From a bacterium (GTDB taxonomy: Bacteria; RBG-13-66-14; B26-G2; WVWN01), in the NCBI GenBank assembly GCA_035529855.1, contig DATKVX010000079.1, positions 22,845 through 86,844 on the forward strand: a DNA stretch of 64,000 nt, written 5' to 3'. A model generated the notes under the pieces. The model was not told the origin of the DNA and searched no databases. It saw nothing but the letters and a program-made list of their open reading frames with translations. Below, in pieces: positions 57,141-64,000 of this stretch. The first letter of the stretch is position 1. The number at the start of each line of letters is the position of its first letter. Made by a program: the position numbers and the translations under genes.

Positions 57141-57959
57141 CTAGCGAAGCGAGGCCCGGCCTATCTCTACGCGTTCGGTTTTACCCGCCATGTCGGGCCA
57201 GATTATCCGGCCTACCCGTTCGAAATCCTCTATAACGTCGGTTACGAAGAATCGCGGCCTGGGCGAAGCGTCCCCGGTCCGTACTTCGCCGCGCGCCGCG
57301 AGCAGCTCGCGGGCCGCGGTGGCGGTCGTTTCCGCAGAGTCAATTAACGCGACGGCCGCGCCGGCGACCTCGGCTAAAACCGGTTTCAGGACCGGGTAGT
57401 GGGTGCAGCCGAGTATCAACGTATCTATTCCCTGCTCGAGGAGGGGCGCCAGGTATTCCCGGGCTACGGCCTTAACTACCGGTCCGTCCGTCCTGCCCTC
57501 TTCGACCAGCGGCACGAAGAGCGGGCACGCCCGGCTGAAGACGGTCGCGCCTTTATCGAGGGCGGCGACGGTGCGGGCGTACGCGCCGCTCTTTACGGTG
57601 GCGCGGGTGCCTATGACGCCGATGCGCCGCAAGTCGCTGGCGCCCAGCGCGGCGCGCGCCCCCGGCTCGATGACGCCCCACAGCGGCACGTCCACCATCT
57701 CGTCCAGGGAGTCGAGCGCCGTCGCCGACGCGGTGTTACACGCGATAATGACGAACTTGGGCCGGAAGTGTAGCAGGAATTCGACGCATTCGCCGGCGAA
57801 GCGCTTAACGGTGGCCGCCGATTTCGAGCCGTACGGGACGCGGGCGGTATCGCCCAGGTATACTATTTCCTCGTGCGGGAGGGCGCGGTTTACTTCGCGG
57901 GCCACCGTCAGGCCGCCCACGCCGGAGTCGAATATCGCGATGGGGGCGTCGGCGGTCAT
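57141..57959 (-). CDS. murI: Glutamate racemase
   Basis: 272 residues. Both catalytic cysteines are present, in IIACNTASATALD and LILGCTHYPVLKPVL, with FDSGVGGLTVAREV at the start and EIVYLGDTARVPYG. It supplies D-glutamate for peptidoglycan. It overlaps the GerMN gene by four bases and is the last gene of the smpB unit, which also holds an amidase. Confidence 0.97.
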   Translation of the reverse strand: MTADAPIAIFDSGVGGLTVAREVNRALPHEEIVYLGDTARVPYGSKSAATVKRFAGECVEFLLHFRPKFVIIACNTASATALDSLDEMVDVPLWGVIEPGARAALGASDLRRIGVIGTRATVKSGAYARTVAALDKGATVFSRACPLFVPLVEEGRTDGPVVKAVAREYLAPLLEQGIDTLILGCTHYPVLKPVLAEVAGAAVALIDSAETTATAARELLAARGEVRTGDASPRPRFFVTDVIEDFERVGRIIWPDMAGKTERVEIGRASLR

Positions 57960-58570
57960 TTCTCGGACCGCTCCTCGGGCGGGGGATAGACGTAGCGGCC
58001 GAGTTCGCCGTAGATGGGGAAGGCTGAGGCGACGTGGCCGCCTTCGCCCGCCAGCGTCCGGTACGCGCGGCCTTCAACGAGGACAACTACGCTGTCGACC
58101 TGGGCGACGTTGGCGGTAACGGTGCGGTAGAGCGAGTTCAACGCGAACAGTTCGCCGGTCGAGCCGAAGCGCTTCGACCGTATGTGTTCGTCGAAGTTTA
58201 GGAGAGCCACGCCGTCCCGTATGAAGACCGACTTCAATTGAGCGTCGGCGGGGATAGTGGGCGAGAGAGAGGGCGAGCGCGGGCCGCCGATAAGCGCGGC
58301 GACGACGAGGCGGGCTCGCTCCTCGGCCGTCTCGGCCGGGCCGACGTCGTGCCGCTCGGCGACCAGTTTCGTATATTCCTCGTCGGCGAAGAAGATATCC
58401 GCGGCCTCGGCGTCGGCCGCCGGGGCTTCCTCTTCTTCGGCCTTCGGCGTTATATGTGAGAGTATTACGCCGCGGTAGCGGTAGGCGCCCCAGACGAGCG
58501 CCGCCAGCGCCGCCAGCGCGATAACGGCCGTGGCCGTCTTCCAAAACCTCCGTGAGTCGTTTTTAACCAT
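57956..58570 (-). CDS. GerMN-domain membrane protein
   Basis: 204 residues: a short basic N-terminus, one membrane helix (about 14-32, ATAVIALAALAALVWGAY), an acidic linker, then a GerMN domain (about 60-195) with FADEEYTKLVAERHDVG, ARLVVAALIGGP, SVFIRDGVALLNFDEHIR and VDSVVVLVEGRA. GerMN domains occur in envelope lipoproteins and spore germination proteins, often near murI or rph. It lies between rmuC and murI and overlaps murI, so a peptidoglycan-linked role is likely. Confidence 0.85.
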   Translation of the reverse strand: MVKNDSRRFWKTATAVIALAALAALVWGAYRYRGVILSHITPKAEEEEAPAADAEAADIFFADEEYTKLVAERHDVGPAETAEERARLVVAALIGGPRSPSLSPTIPADAQLKSVFIRDGVALLNFDEHIRSKRFGSTGELFALNSLYRTVTANVAQVDSVVVLVEGRAYRTLAGEGGHVASAFPIYGELGRYVYPPPEERSEK

Positions 58571-58577
58571 TATAGGA

Positions 58578-59639
58578 TTACTGGCCGAAGAGCTGCGGCC
58601 CCTCGTCGCCGGCTAGAGCTTCGGCCCCCTCTTCTTTCCCCATCTGCCCGGCCGCGGCCAGCCGGTCCCCGAAACCGGCCAACGCCCGGCTCGCTTCGTC
58701 GTATTTGTTGCCGGCGTCGCGGAGGTGTTTGCCCGTTACCCGGAACAGTTCTTGGAATTTATTCAGCTCGTCGGCCAGCCGGCGCAGCTCGACGACCACT
58801 GCCGCCGCCTTCCCCTCGAGCGCCATCCCCTGCAGGCCGAGCGCAACCGTGACGAGGTACAGGTATACCGTCGACGGCGAAACGGGGAAGACCCGCCGGC
58901 CCGCGCCGTATTCGAAGAGATCGGTGTCGGCCACCGCCGTCTGGTAGTAGATATTCTCGGACGGCAAGTACATCAGCGCGAAGTCGTACGTCCCGAGGTC
59001 AGGCCGGATGTACTTGGCGGCGATGTCGTCGATTTTACCTTTAACCGCCCGGGCGAAGTCCCGCCGCAAACCGGGCCGCTCCTCTTCGGGGGCGTTTATC
59101 ATACGTTCGAAGCTCTCCAACGGGAACTTGGCGTCCACCGGGACGTACCTGTCGCCGATTTTCACTACGAAGTCGACGAGCGAGCCGGCCAGCGGGAACT
59201 GGCGGTGGTACTGCGAGGGGTGTAATAGTTGGGCGAGAACGTTTTCGAGGAGGATTTCGCCGACCGCGCCCCGTGCTTTGGGCGGCCGCAGCAGCTCCTC
59301 GAGCCTTTTGATGTCGCGACCTAGCTCGATTACGCGGCTCGACGACTCGCGGATCTCGCCCACGCCCTGCTGGACGGAGGCTATCGTGTCGCCGGCGCTG
59401 GCCAGTTGTTGACTGATGCTCCGGGTGGTGTTGGCCAGCAGGTTGGTGAAGCTGTCAAGGCGAGCGTCCATCGCCTGGCGCAACGCGGTGACGTCGGCGG
59501 CGGAAGCGCCCGAGCCCTGCGCCCGGGTGACGTTATCCTCCAGGCGGTGCAGCGAGCCGCGGCCGAGCCAGAGCGCCGCGGCCACCGCGAAGAGTACGAT
59601 TACGCCGACGACGGCTATCAGAATTTCTATTCCGCTCAT
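58578..59639 (-). CDS. rmuC: RmuC-family protein
   Basis: 353 residues. A membrane helix at the start (LIAVVGVIVLFAVAAALWLG), a coiled coil (about 30-125), and the RmuC nuclease-like domain with KARGAVGEILLENVLAQLL, YVPVDAKFPLESFERM and FALMYLPSENIYYQ. RmuC limits DNA inversion at inverted repeats in E. coli and has the restriction-nuclease fold. It sits between amidase and GerMN genes. Confidence 0.92.
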   Translation of the reverse strand: MSGIEILIAVVGVIVLFAVAAALWLGRGSLHRLEDNVTRAQGSGASAADVTALRQAMDARLDSFTNLLANTTRSISQQLASAGDTIASVQQGVGEIRESSSRVIELGRDIKRLEELLRPPKARGAVGEILLENVLAQLLHPSQYHRQFPLAGSLVDFVVKIGDRYVPVDAKFPLESFERMINAPEEERPGLRRDFARAVKGKIDDIAAKYIRPDLGTYDFALMYLPSENIYYQTAVADTDLFEYGAGRRVFPVSPSTVYLYLVTVALGLQGMALEGKAAAVVVELRRLADELNKFQELFRVTGKHLRDAGNKYDEASRALAGFGDRLAAAGQMGKEEGAEALAGDEGPQLFGQ

Positions 59640-59648
59640 AATCGGGCG

Positions 59649-60866
59649 TTAACGGCCGCCCGCGCCCATTTTCTTCTCGTACGCGTCCTTATATTCTTTT
59701 ATTCCTTCGAAGACCGCTTCCGCGGCTTTTTGCTGCCACGACGGGTCGTTCAACAAGTCCTCTTCGTGCGCGTTCGATATGAACGCGATCTCCAACAGAA
59801 TCGACGGCATCTCGCAGCCGACGAGGACGAAGAACGGCGCTTGCTTGACGCCGCGGTCGCGTAGGCCGAGGTTTTTAATCAACTTATCCTGGCAGCAGTG
59901 CGCGAGCTCCGACGACTCCTGGAGGTACTCGTTCTGGGCGAGCAGCGAGAGGATGAAGTTAAGGCTGGCGGGGTCGGCGGCGAAGTTCGGGTTTTCGGCC
60001 AGGAAGTCTTGGTTCTCGGCTATGGTGGCGGCGCGTTCCCAGTCGTTCCAGGATTGGGAGAGGAAATAGGTCTCGGTCCCGCCGACCTTGGCGTTGAGTA
60101 CGGCGTTGTTGTGGAGGTCAATAAAGAGGTCGGCGTTGACGGCGTTGGCCAGGCCGGTGCGGTCGCGCATGTAAACGTGGCTGTCGTCGATGCGGGTCAT
60201 TACGACGCGGACGCCGAGCTTGTCGTGCAGCAGGCGGGCGAGGCGGAGCGAAATGTCGAGGTTGACGTCCTTCTCGAGCGAGCGGTCGGGTCCCTCGGCG
60301 CCGCTGAAGCGGCCGCCGTGGCCGGGGTCTATGCATATGGTATCTATTATCGTCGGCGTCGTGTCCGGTTTTATTTCTTTGGCCGACGTGGGGAATTCGC
60401 CCTTGGCCGCGACGACCGGTTTTTCTTTAATAGGTTCCGGCGTCTTCTCGGGCGTTTTGGCGGTCGTCGGCTTTTTATATATTTTGAAAAATATTCGGGG
60501 CGGGCTTTTAAGCGCCTTCCCCTCGTAGTTTTTGGCGTCTTTGCCGGGCGTAACGTAGATGTACGCCCGCCCTCCGGCCGTGGCCGACGTTACCTTGTTC
60601 ACGACGCCCACCGGCTCGTCCAGCTTGGCGGCGGACGGCGAGACGGCGCAGTTATCGATAACCAGCGCCAACCGGCCGTCCTTGGTTGCGCTAACTTTAA
60701 ATAAGGATGGCTTTTGGAGTTTGACGATAACGGCGGTGTAGTCCGTGTAGTTCCGCACCGTAAGGCCGGTCACGTGGTTGGCGGCGCCGGCCGCGGCGGG
60801 AACGAACGCGGCCGCGGCCGCCGCGGCGACAACTAGCCGCGAGCACGCGGTTTTAAAAGCCTGCAT
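59649..60866 (-). CDS. N-acetylmuramoyl-L-alanine amidase with AMIN domain
   Basis: 405 residues from the ATG at 60866, chosen because it follows the smpB stop (TAAAATG) and gives a normal signal peptide (SRLVVAAAAAAAFVPAAAGA). An AMIN domain (about 28-130) targets the cell wall, then a Pro/Lys linker, then Amidase_3 from about 180. Zinc ligands are seen in CIDPGHGG, a Glu in RSLEKDVNL, and a His in DLHNNAV, with the catalytic Glu in ILLEIAFISN. It cleaves the amide bond between muramic acid and the stem peptide in the periplasm and is probably activated by M23 proteins such as those at 14429 and 38866. Confidence 0.92.
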   Translation of the reverse strand: MQAFKTACSRLVVAAAAAAAFVPAAAGAANHVTGLTVRNYTDYTAVIVKLQKPSLFKVSATKDGRLALVIDNCAVSPSAAKLDEPVGVVNKVTSATAGGRAYIYVTPGKDAKNYEGKALKSPPRIFFKIYKKPTTAKTPEKTPEPIKEKPVVAAKGEFPTSAKEIKPDTTPTIIDTICIDPGHGGRFSGAEGPDRSLEKDVNLDISLRLARLLHDKLGVRVVMTRIDDSHVYMRDRTGLANAVNADLFIDLHNNAVLNAKVGGTETYFLSQSWNDWERAATIAENQDFLAENPNFAADPASLNFILSLLAQNEYLQESSELAHCCQDKLIKNLGLRDRGVKQAPFFVLVGCEMPSILLEIAFISNAHEEDLLNDPSWQQKAAEAVFEGIKEYKDAYEKKMGAGGR

Positions 60867-60867
60867 T

Positions 60868-61326
60868 TTACCTGGTTCCATTCTTCTTCGTGCGGCGCCG
60901 CCGCTCCAGTTTAATTTCGTCTTCCTCAAGGATTTTGTCGCGTTTGTCATATTTTCTTTTGCCCCGGGCAAGGCCGATCTCGACTTTCGCGTAACCTCTT
61001 GAAAAATATATTTTTAACGGTACGAGGGTTACGCCTTTTTGCGCTACCGCGCGGGCGATACGGTTTATCTCGGCGCGACTGAGGAGTAGCTTACGCGGCC
61101 GCCGGGTGTCGAGGGGGTACGCCGCGCTCTTGTCGTACCGCGCGATGTGGAGGTTGTACAGGAATATCTCGCCGCCCTCCGGCGCCGCGTACGCGTCGCC
61201 CAGCGAGGCTCGGCCCGCGCGCAACGATTTGACTTCGGCGCCGGCGAGGACGAGGCCGGCATCGTACGTTTGCAATATCTCGTAGTCGTAGCGGGCCCGG
61301 CGGTTGGAAGCGACGACGCGGTTCAT
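60868..61326 (-). CDS. smpB: SsrA-binding protein SmpB
   Basis: 152 residues. SmpB signatures: NRRARYDYEILQTYDAGLVL, GAEVKSLRAGRASLGDAYA, and the basic C-terminal tail ending with Lys and Arg. It binds tmRNA and rescues stalled ribosomes. With RqcH at 16.8 kb, two separate rescue systems are present. It leads the unit with the amidase gene, which begins two bases after its stop. The ssrA RNA gene was not seen in the window. Confidence 0.97.
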   Translation of the reverse strand: MNRVVASNRRARYDYEILQTYDAGLVLAGAEVKSLRAGRASLGDAYAAPEGGEIFLYNLHIARYDKSAAYPLDTRRPRKLLLSRAEINRIARAVAQKGVTLVPLKIYFSRGYAKVEIGLARGKRKYDKRDKILEEDEIKLERRRRTKKNGTR

Positions 61327-61357
61327 CTCGGCCTCTGGTAACGGTTAAATATACGTG

Positions 61358-61386
61358 AATATATTATCGGGCGCGGGTTTAGTCAA
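61358..61386 (-). promoter_or_regulatory. Sigma-70-type promoter for the smpB-amidase-murI unit
   Basis: On the minus strand TTGACT (61386-61381), 17-base spacer, TATATT (61363-61358), 32 bases before the smpB ATG. Confidence 0.78.
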
Positions 61387-61431
61387 GGAAAATGGATTTG
61401 CGGTAGGCCGCGGCGCGAGGTACGTAACGGG

Positions 61432-61460
61432 TTGCGGAAAACGGGATATTAAGCTACTAT
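61432..61460 (+). promoter_or_regulatory. Promoter for the barrel-SppA fusion gene
   Basis: TTGCGG (61432-61437), 17-base spacer, TACTAT (61455-61460), followed by AAAGGAGG (61481-61488) and the ATG at 61496. Confidence 0.6.
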
Positions 61461-61495
61461 ACCGCCGTCGCCCTTGTTCGAAAGGAGGTTGCGGC

Positions 61496-63835
61496 ATGAG
61501 AAAAACGGCCGGGTTGGTTTTGATAATTATTTTAAGCGCGTCCGCGGCGGGCGCGTTCGACGTATATTCGTACTGGGAGCCGCCGTTCTTCGGCGCCGGC
61601 GGCTCGGCGGCGGTCGCCGACGACGCCGCGAGCGTAGCGTTGAACCCCGCGGGGCTGGCCGCGGGCCACGGTTTCAACGGTTACTTTTCTCGATACGTAC
61701 AAGATCTCGGCCCCGAGAACTACCACGGCTACCTCGACACGGTGCTAGGCGGCTTCGGCTACGACTGGACGTACGCGCGCGACGAGAACATCCGCGCCAG
61801 CCGGTTCAGCTGGACGTTCGGCGGGACGGTGTACCGATGGGTCGGCGTGGGTGCGGGCGTCAACCGCCTCGCGGCCTCGAAGCCGTACCTCACCTCCGCG
61901 TGGACCGTCGACGCCGGCCTGCTGCTCCGGCCCAACCGGTTCATCTCGTTCGGCGCCGCGGGCCGCAATTTGAACGAGCCCAGGTTCTTGCGTCGGGTGG
62001 AAGGGCGGACGTACGTGGCGGCGGTGGGCGTCCGGCCCGGCTGGCAGCGTCTGACGCTGAGCTGCGACGCCGGTTGGCGTGAGCGCGACCCGCTGGACGA
62101 GATGAGCGTCCGCGGCGGCGTCGACGTCGAAATACTGGACGGCATAACGCTGGGCGCCGAGGTGGACGACGACCGGAATTTCGGCGTCGGCCTGAGCGTG
62201 GAGCTGTCGTACGGCGGCGTAGCCTACGCCGCCCGTTTCGACGAAGGGGGCGAATATAGCGGCGATAATGCCGGCGGCCGATTCAACCTCGAGCGGCGGC
62301 GTTCGGTATTTACGCCCCGCGACCACTACGCCGAGTTCGAGCTCGCCGGCGACCTGGTGGAGACCGAACGCGGCTTTTCGCTCTTGGGCGGGCGGGGGAC
62401 GAGCGGCCGGGACTTGGTCCGGCGGCTTGGACTCGCCCGCGAGGACGATAATATTAAGGGGATACTGGTCCGGGTCCGCAACGTGGATACCGGCTTCGGC
62501 CCGGGTATCAGCGCTTTGGCCCAGGAGGTTCGGGCGGAGATAAAGAAGGTCCGCGGCGCGGGTAAAAAGGTTTACGCCTATATTGAGGACGTCAATCGGC
62601 CCGCCGGGTATTACATAGCGTCGGCCGCCGACGTCGTCGCGATGCCGCCCGGCGGTTACTTCGGCGGCGTCGGTACCTACTTGACGATGTGGCGTGTTAC
62701 CAAGCTGACGGAACGCTACGGCGTGGAATGGGATTATGTGACCGCCGGCGATTATAAGGGAGCGTTCCACATAATCGGCGACGACCCCACGCCGGCGATG
62801 GAAGAGGAAGTCCGCGAGCTCGTCGACGGCAGCTACCGCCAATTTATTTCGGACGTCGCCGCCGACCGCGGCTTGACGGCGGAGCGATTGCGGGAGCTTT
62901 GCGAGGGGCCGCCCTCGACCGCGGCGGCGTGCCGCGACGCCGGCCTGGTAGACGAGATCGCGCGGTACGAGGATTTCAAAGAGATTATCGCGCGCGGAGA
63001 CGGCGACGACGAACTCCCCACGACGAGCGTTTCGCTGCGCCGGCCCTGGCGGCGGGAGTGGGGCAAACCCAAGTCGGTACGGGTTATTATAGCCGAGGGG
63101 TCCATCGTGCCGGGGAGAAGCGGGCGCTCGTTTATAACGGGCGGCCGGACCATGGGCGAGGATACCGTCGTGGGCCAGTTGCGGGAGGCGCGCGAGGACG
63201 CGGACGTAGGAGCCGTCGTGCTGCGGGTGGACTCCGGCGGCGGCGAAGCGCTGGCCTCCGAGAATATCTTCCGGGAAATGGTAAAGTGCCGCGAGAGCGG
63301 TAAGCCGGTCGTCGCCTCTATGAGCGACCTGGCGGCCTCGGGCGGGTATTTTATCGCGTGCGGCGCCGGGCGCATTTTCGCCGACCCCGCGACGCTAACC
63401 GGCTCCATAGGCGTCGTGTTCGCCAAGCCCGCCCTGGAAGAATTCTATCGGAAGTACGGCATAACGCGCGTACCGGTGAAATCGCACGAGCACGCGGACG
63501 CGCTTACGTACCACCGCCATTGGACGGAAGAGGAAGAAGCGTGGGTAGCCGGAATAACCCGGGACATATACGTTAGGTTTATGAATATCGTCGCCGAGGC
63601 ACGGGGTATGGACCTTCCCCGGCTTGAGGAATTGGCCGGCGGCCGCATTTACACCGGCGAGCGGGCGAAAGAGGTCGGCCTAATTGACGAACTGGGCGGC
63701 CTTGAGGATGCCATTAATTACGCGCGTTCGGAAGGTAACCTCGCAAAGGACGCACCGGTGGAATACGTCGTCGGGGGCGGCGGTTTCTGGGCGCGCGTCC
63801 CGGCGGCGGCGGCGATGCTGTTGGGCGTTAATTAG
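61496..63835 (+). CDS. Outer-membrane barrel fused to SppA-type S49 peptidase
   Basis: 779 residues from the ATG at 61496, which has a strong AAAGGAGG site. A signal peptide ends near residue 20 (ILSASAAGA). Residues about 22-250 read as an outer-membrane beta-barrel of the PorV/FadL-like sort, with the text AAVADDAASVALNPAGLA. Then two S49 halves: about 300-500 with the lysine base K421 in GDYKGAFHI, and about 525-760 with the nucleophile S615 in LAASGGYFIA. The dyad of the SppA 67-kDa type is complete, so protease activity is likely. SppA is normally an inner-membrane protein that degrades cleaved signal peptides. Here the barrel suggests an outer-membrane or periplasmic place. The neighbour downstream is a lipoprotein. 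Confidence 0.85.
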   Translation: MRKTAGLVLIIILSASAAGAFDVYSYWEPPFFGAGGSAAVADDAASVALNPAGLAAGHGFNGYFSRYVQDLGPENYHGYLDTVLGGFGYDWTYARDENIRASRFSWTFGGTVYRWVGVGAGVNRLAASKPYLTSAWTVDAGLLLRPNRFISFGAAGRNLNEPRFLRRVEGRTYVAAVGVRPGWQRLTLSCDAGWRERDPLDEMSVRGGVDVEILDGITLGAEVDDDRNFGVGLSVELSYGGVAYAARFDEGGEYSGDNAGGRFNLERRRSVFTPRDHYAEFELAGDLVETERGFSLLGGRGTSGRDLVRRLGLAREDDNIKGILVRVRNVDTGFGPGISALAQEVRAEIKKVRGAGKKVYAYIEDVNRPAGYYIASAADVVAMPPGGYFGGVGTYLTMWRVTKLTERYGVEWDYVTAGDYKGAFHIIGDDPTPAMEEEVRELVDGSYRQFISDVAADRGLTAERLRELCEGPPSTAAACRDAGLVDEIARYEDFKEIIARGDGDDELPTTSVSLRRPWRREWGKPKSVRVIIAEGSIVPGRSGRSFITGGRTMGEDTVVGQLREAREDADVGAVVLRVDSGGGEALASENIFREMVKCRESGKPVVASMSDLAASGGYFIACGAGRIFADPATLTGSIGVVFAKPALEEFYRKYGITRVPVKSHEHADALTYHRHWTEEEEAWVAGITRDIYVRFMNIVAEARGMDLPRLEELAGGRIYTGERAKEVGLIDELGGLEDAINYARSEGNLAKDAPVEYVVGGGGFWARVPAAAAMLLGVN

Positions 63836-63864
63836 GCCTTATATTTATATACGGAGGTGCCACG

Positions 63865-64000
63865 ATGGGTAAGGTATCCGTCTTCATAACGGCCGCGTTG
63901 GCCTGTTTTATTTTGCTGGCCTGCGGGGCGCCGCCTAAACAACCCGTCACCGGCGCGGACCTGGTCGCGACCGCGGTGGCCGCCCGTTACGTCGTTACCG
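63865..64000 (+). CDS. Lipoprotein, partial (continues beyond window)
   Basis: 45 codons are visible to the right edge. The ATG at 63865 follows CGGAGG. Signal peptide and lipobox ALACFILLAC place a lipid on Cys20, then GAPPKQPVTGADLV. It lies 29 bases after the barrel-SppA gene and is probably co-transcribed. The function cannot be judged from this part. Confidence 0.7.
   Translation, partial: MGKVSVFITAALACFILLACGAPPKQPVTGADLVATAVAARYVVT

Noticed and set aside
61745..62842. Long minus-strand open frame opposite the barrel-SppA gene
   Set aside because: It is antisense to a well-supported gene and has no recognisable features.

Overview
This 64 kb window is a dense, GC-rich stretch of bacterial chromosome. 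It holds 69 protein genes, two of them cut by the window ends. I saw no rRNA, tRNA, CRISPR array, insertion sequence or phage gene. Cell-envelope genes (outer-membrane beta-barrels, many lipoproteins with a lipobox, LysM, M23 and amidase proteins) indicate a Gram-negative-type bacterium. GTG and TTG starts are common. The mix of an 11-subunit complex I, a bacterial ThiD-ThiN fusion, a DUF4388-like protein and GT39-type membrane enzymes does not match any well-studied model genus I know. A member of an uncultured or candidate phylum is plausible but is only an inference.

Layout. (1) 1-12.3 kb, minus strand: one probable 12-gene operon, folK-panB-panC-panD, a large TPR protein, an outer-membrane barrel, hslU, a HEAT-like protein, amrS, a TPR lipoprotein, tldD and tldE (tldE is cut by the left edge). 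It joins pantothenate and folate synthesis with envelope and protein-quality functions. (2) 12.4-15.4 kb, plus: a DegT-family sugar enzyme with His in place of the PLP lysine, a polyprenyl-phosphate hexosyltransferase and an M23 peptidase. (3) 15.4-26 kb: a thioredoxin-fold TPR lipoprotein whose active-site cysteines are both serine, the ribosome-rescue protein RqcH, aminotransferase-rsfS-argS, a DUF4388-like protein, and two tandem GT39-type glycosyltransferases. (4) 26.3-38.8 kb, plus: a complex I operon nuoABCDHI-x-JK-x-L-x-x-MN without nuoEFG, with four extra genes embedded. A Rex-operator-like palindrome lies just upstream. (5) 38.8-45.9 kb, plus: an eight-gene operon of M23 peptidase, thiDN, lipoprotein, cvpA, PHP phosphatase, pdxJ, acpS and cca, led by an extended -10 promoter. 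(6) 46-51 kb: dtd, a LysM protein plus lipoprotein unit, and divergent rplU-rpmA-obg, then a GT4 glycosyltransferase. (7) 51-57 kb: yicC, queA, and rph-tgt-beta-propeller. queA and tgt supply two queuosine steps. An OsmC protein follows. (8) 57-61.3 kb, minus: smpB-amidase-rmuC-gerMN-murI, tying trans-translation to peptidoglycan turnover. (9) 61.5-64 kb, plus: an outer-membrane barrel fused to a SppA peptidase, then the start of a lipoprotein.

Many intergenic regions carry clear sigma-70-type promoters, usually with a 17-bp spacer, and several hairpin-plus-T-run terminators. Transcription units can therefore be drawn with fair confidence. The most notable observations are the Rex-like site before the nuo operon, the lysine-less Cys-rich DegT protein, the barrel-SppA fusion, ArgS without its HIGH motif, Obg with altered G3 and G4 motifs, the Ser-Ser thioredoxin lipoprotein, and the unexplained genes inside the nuo operon.
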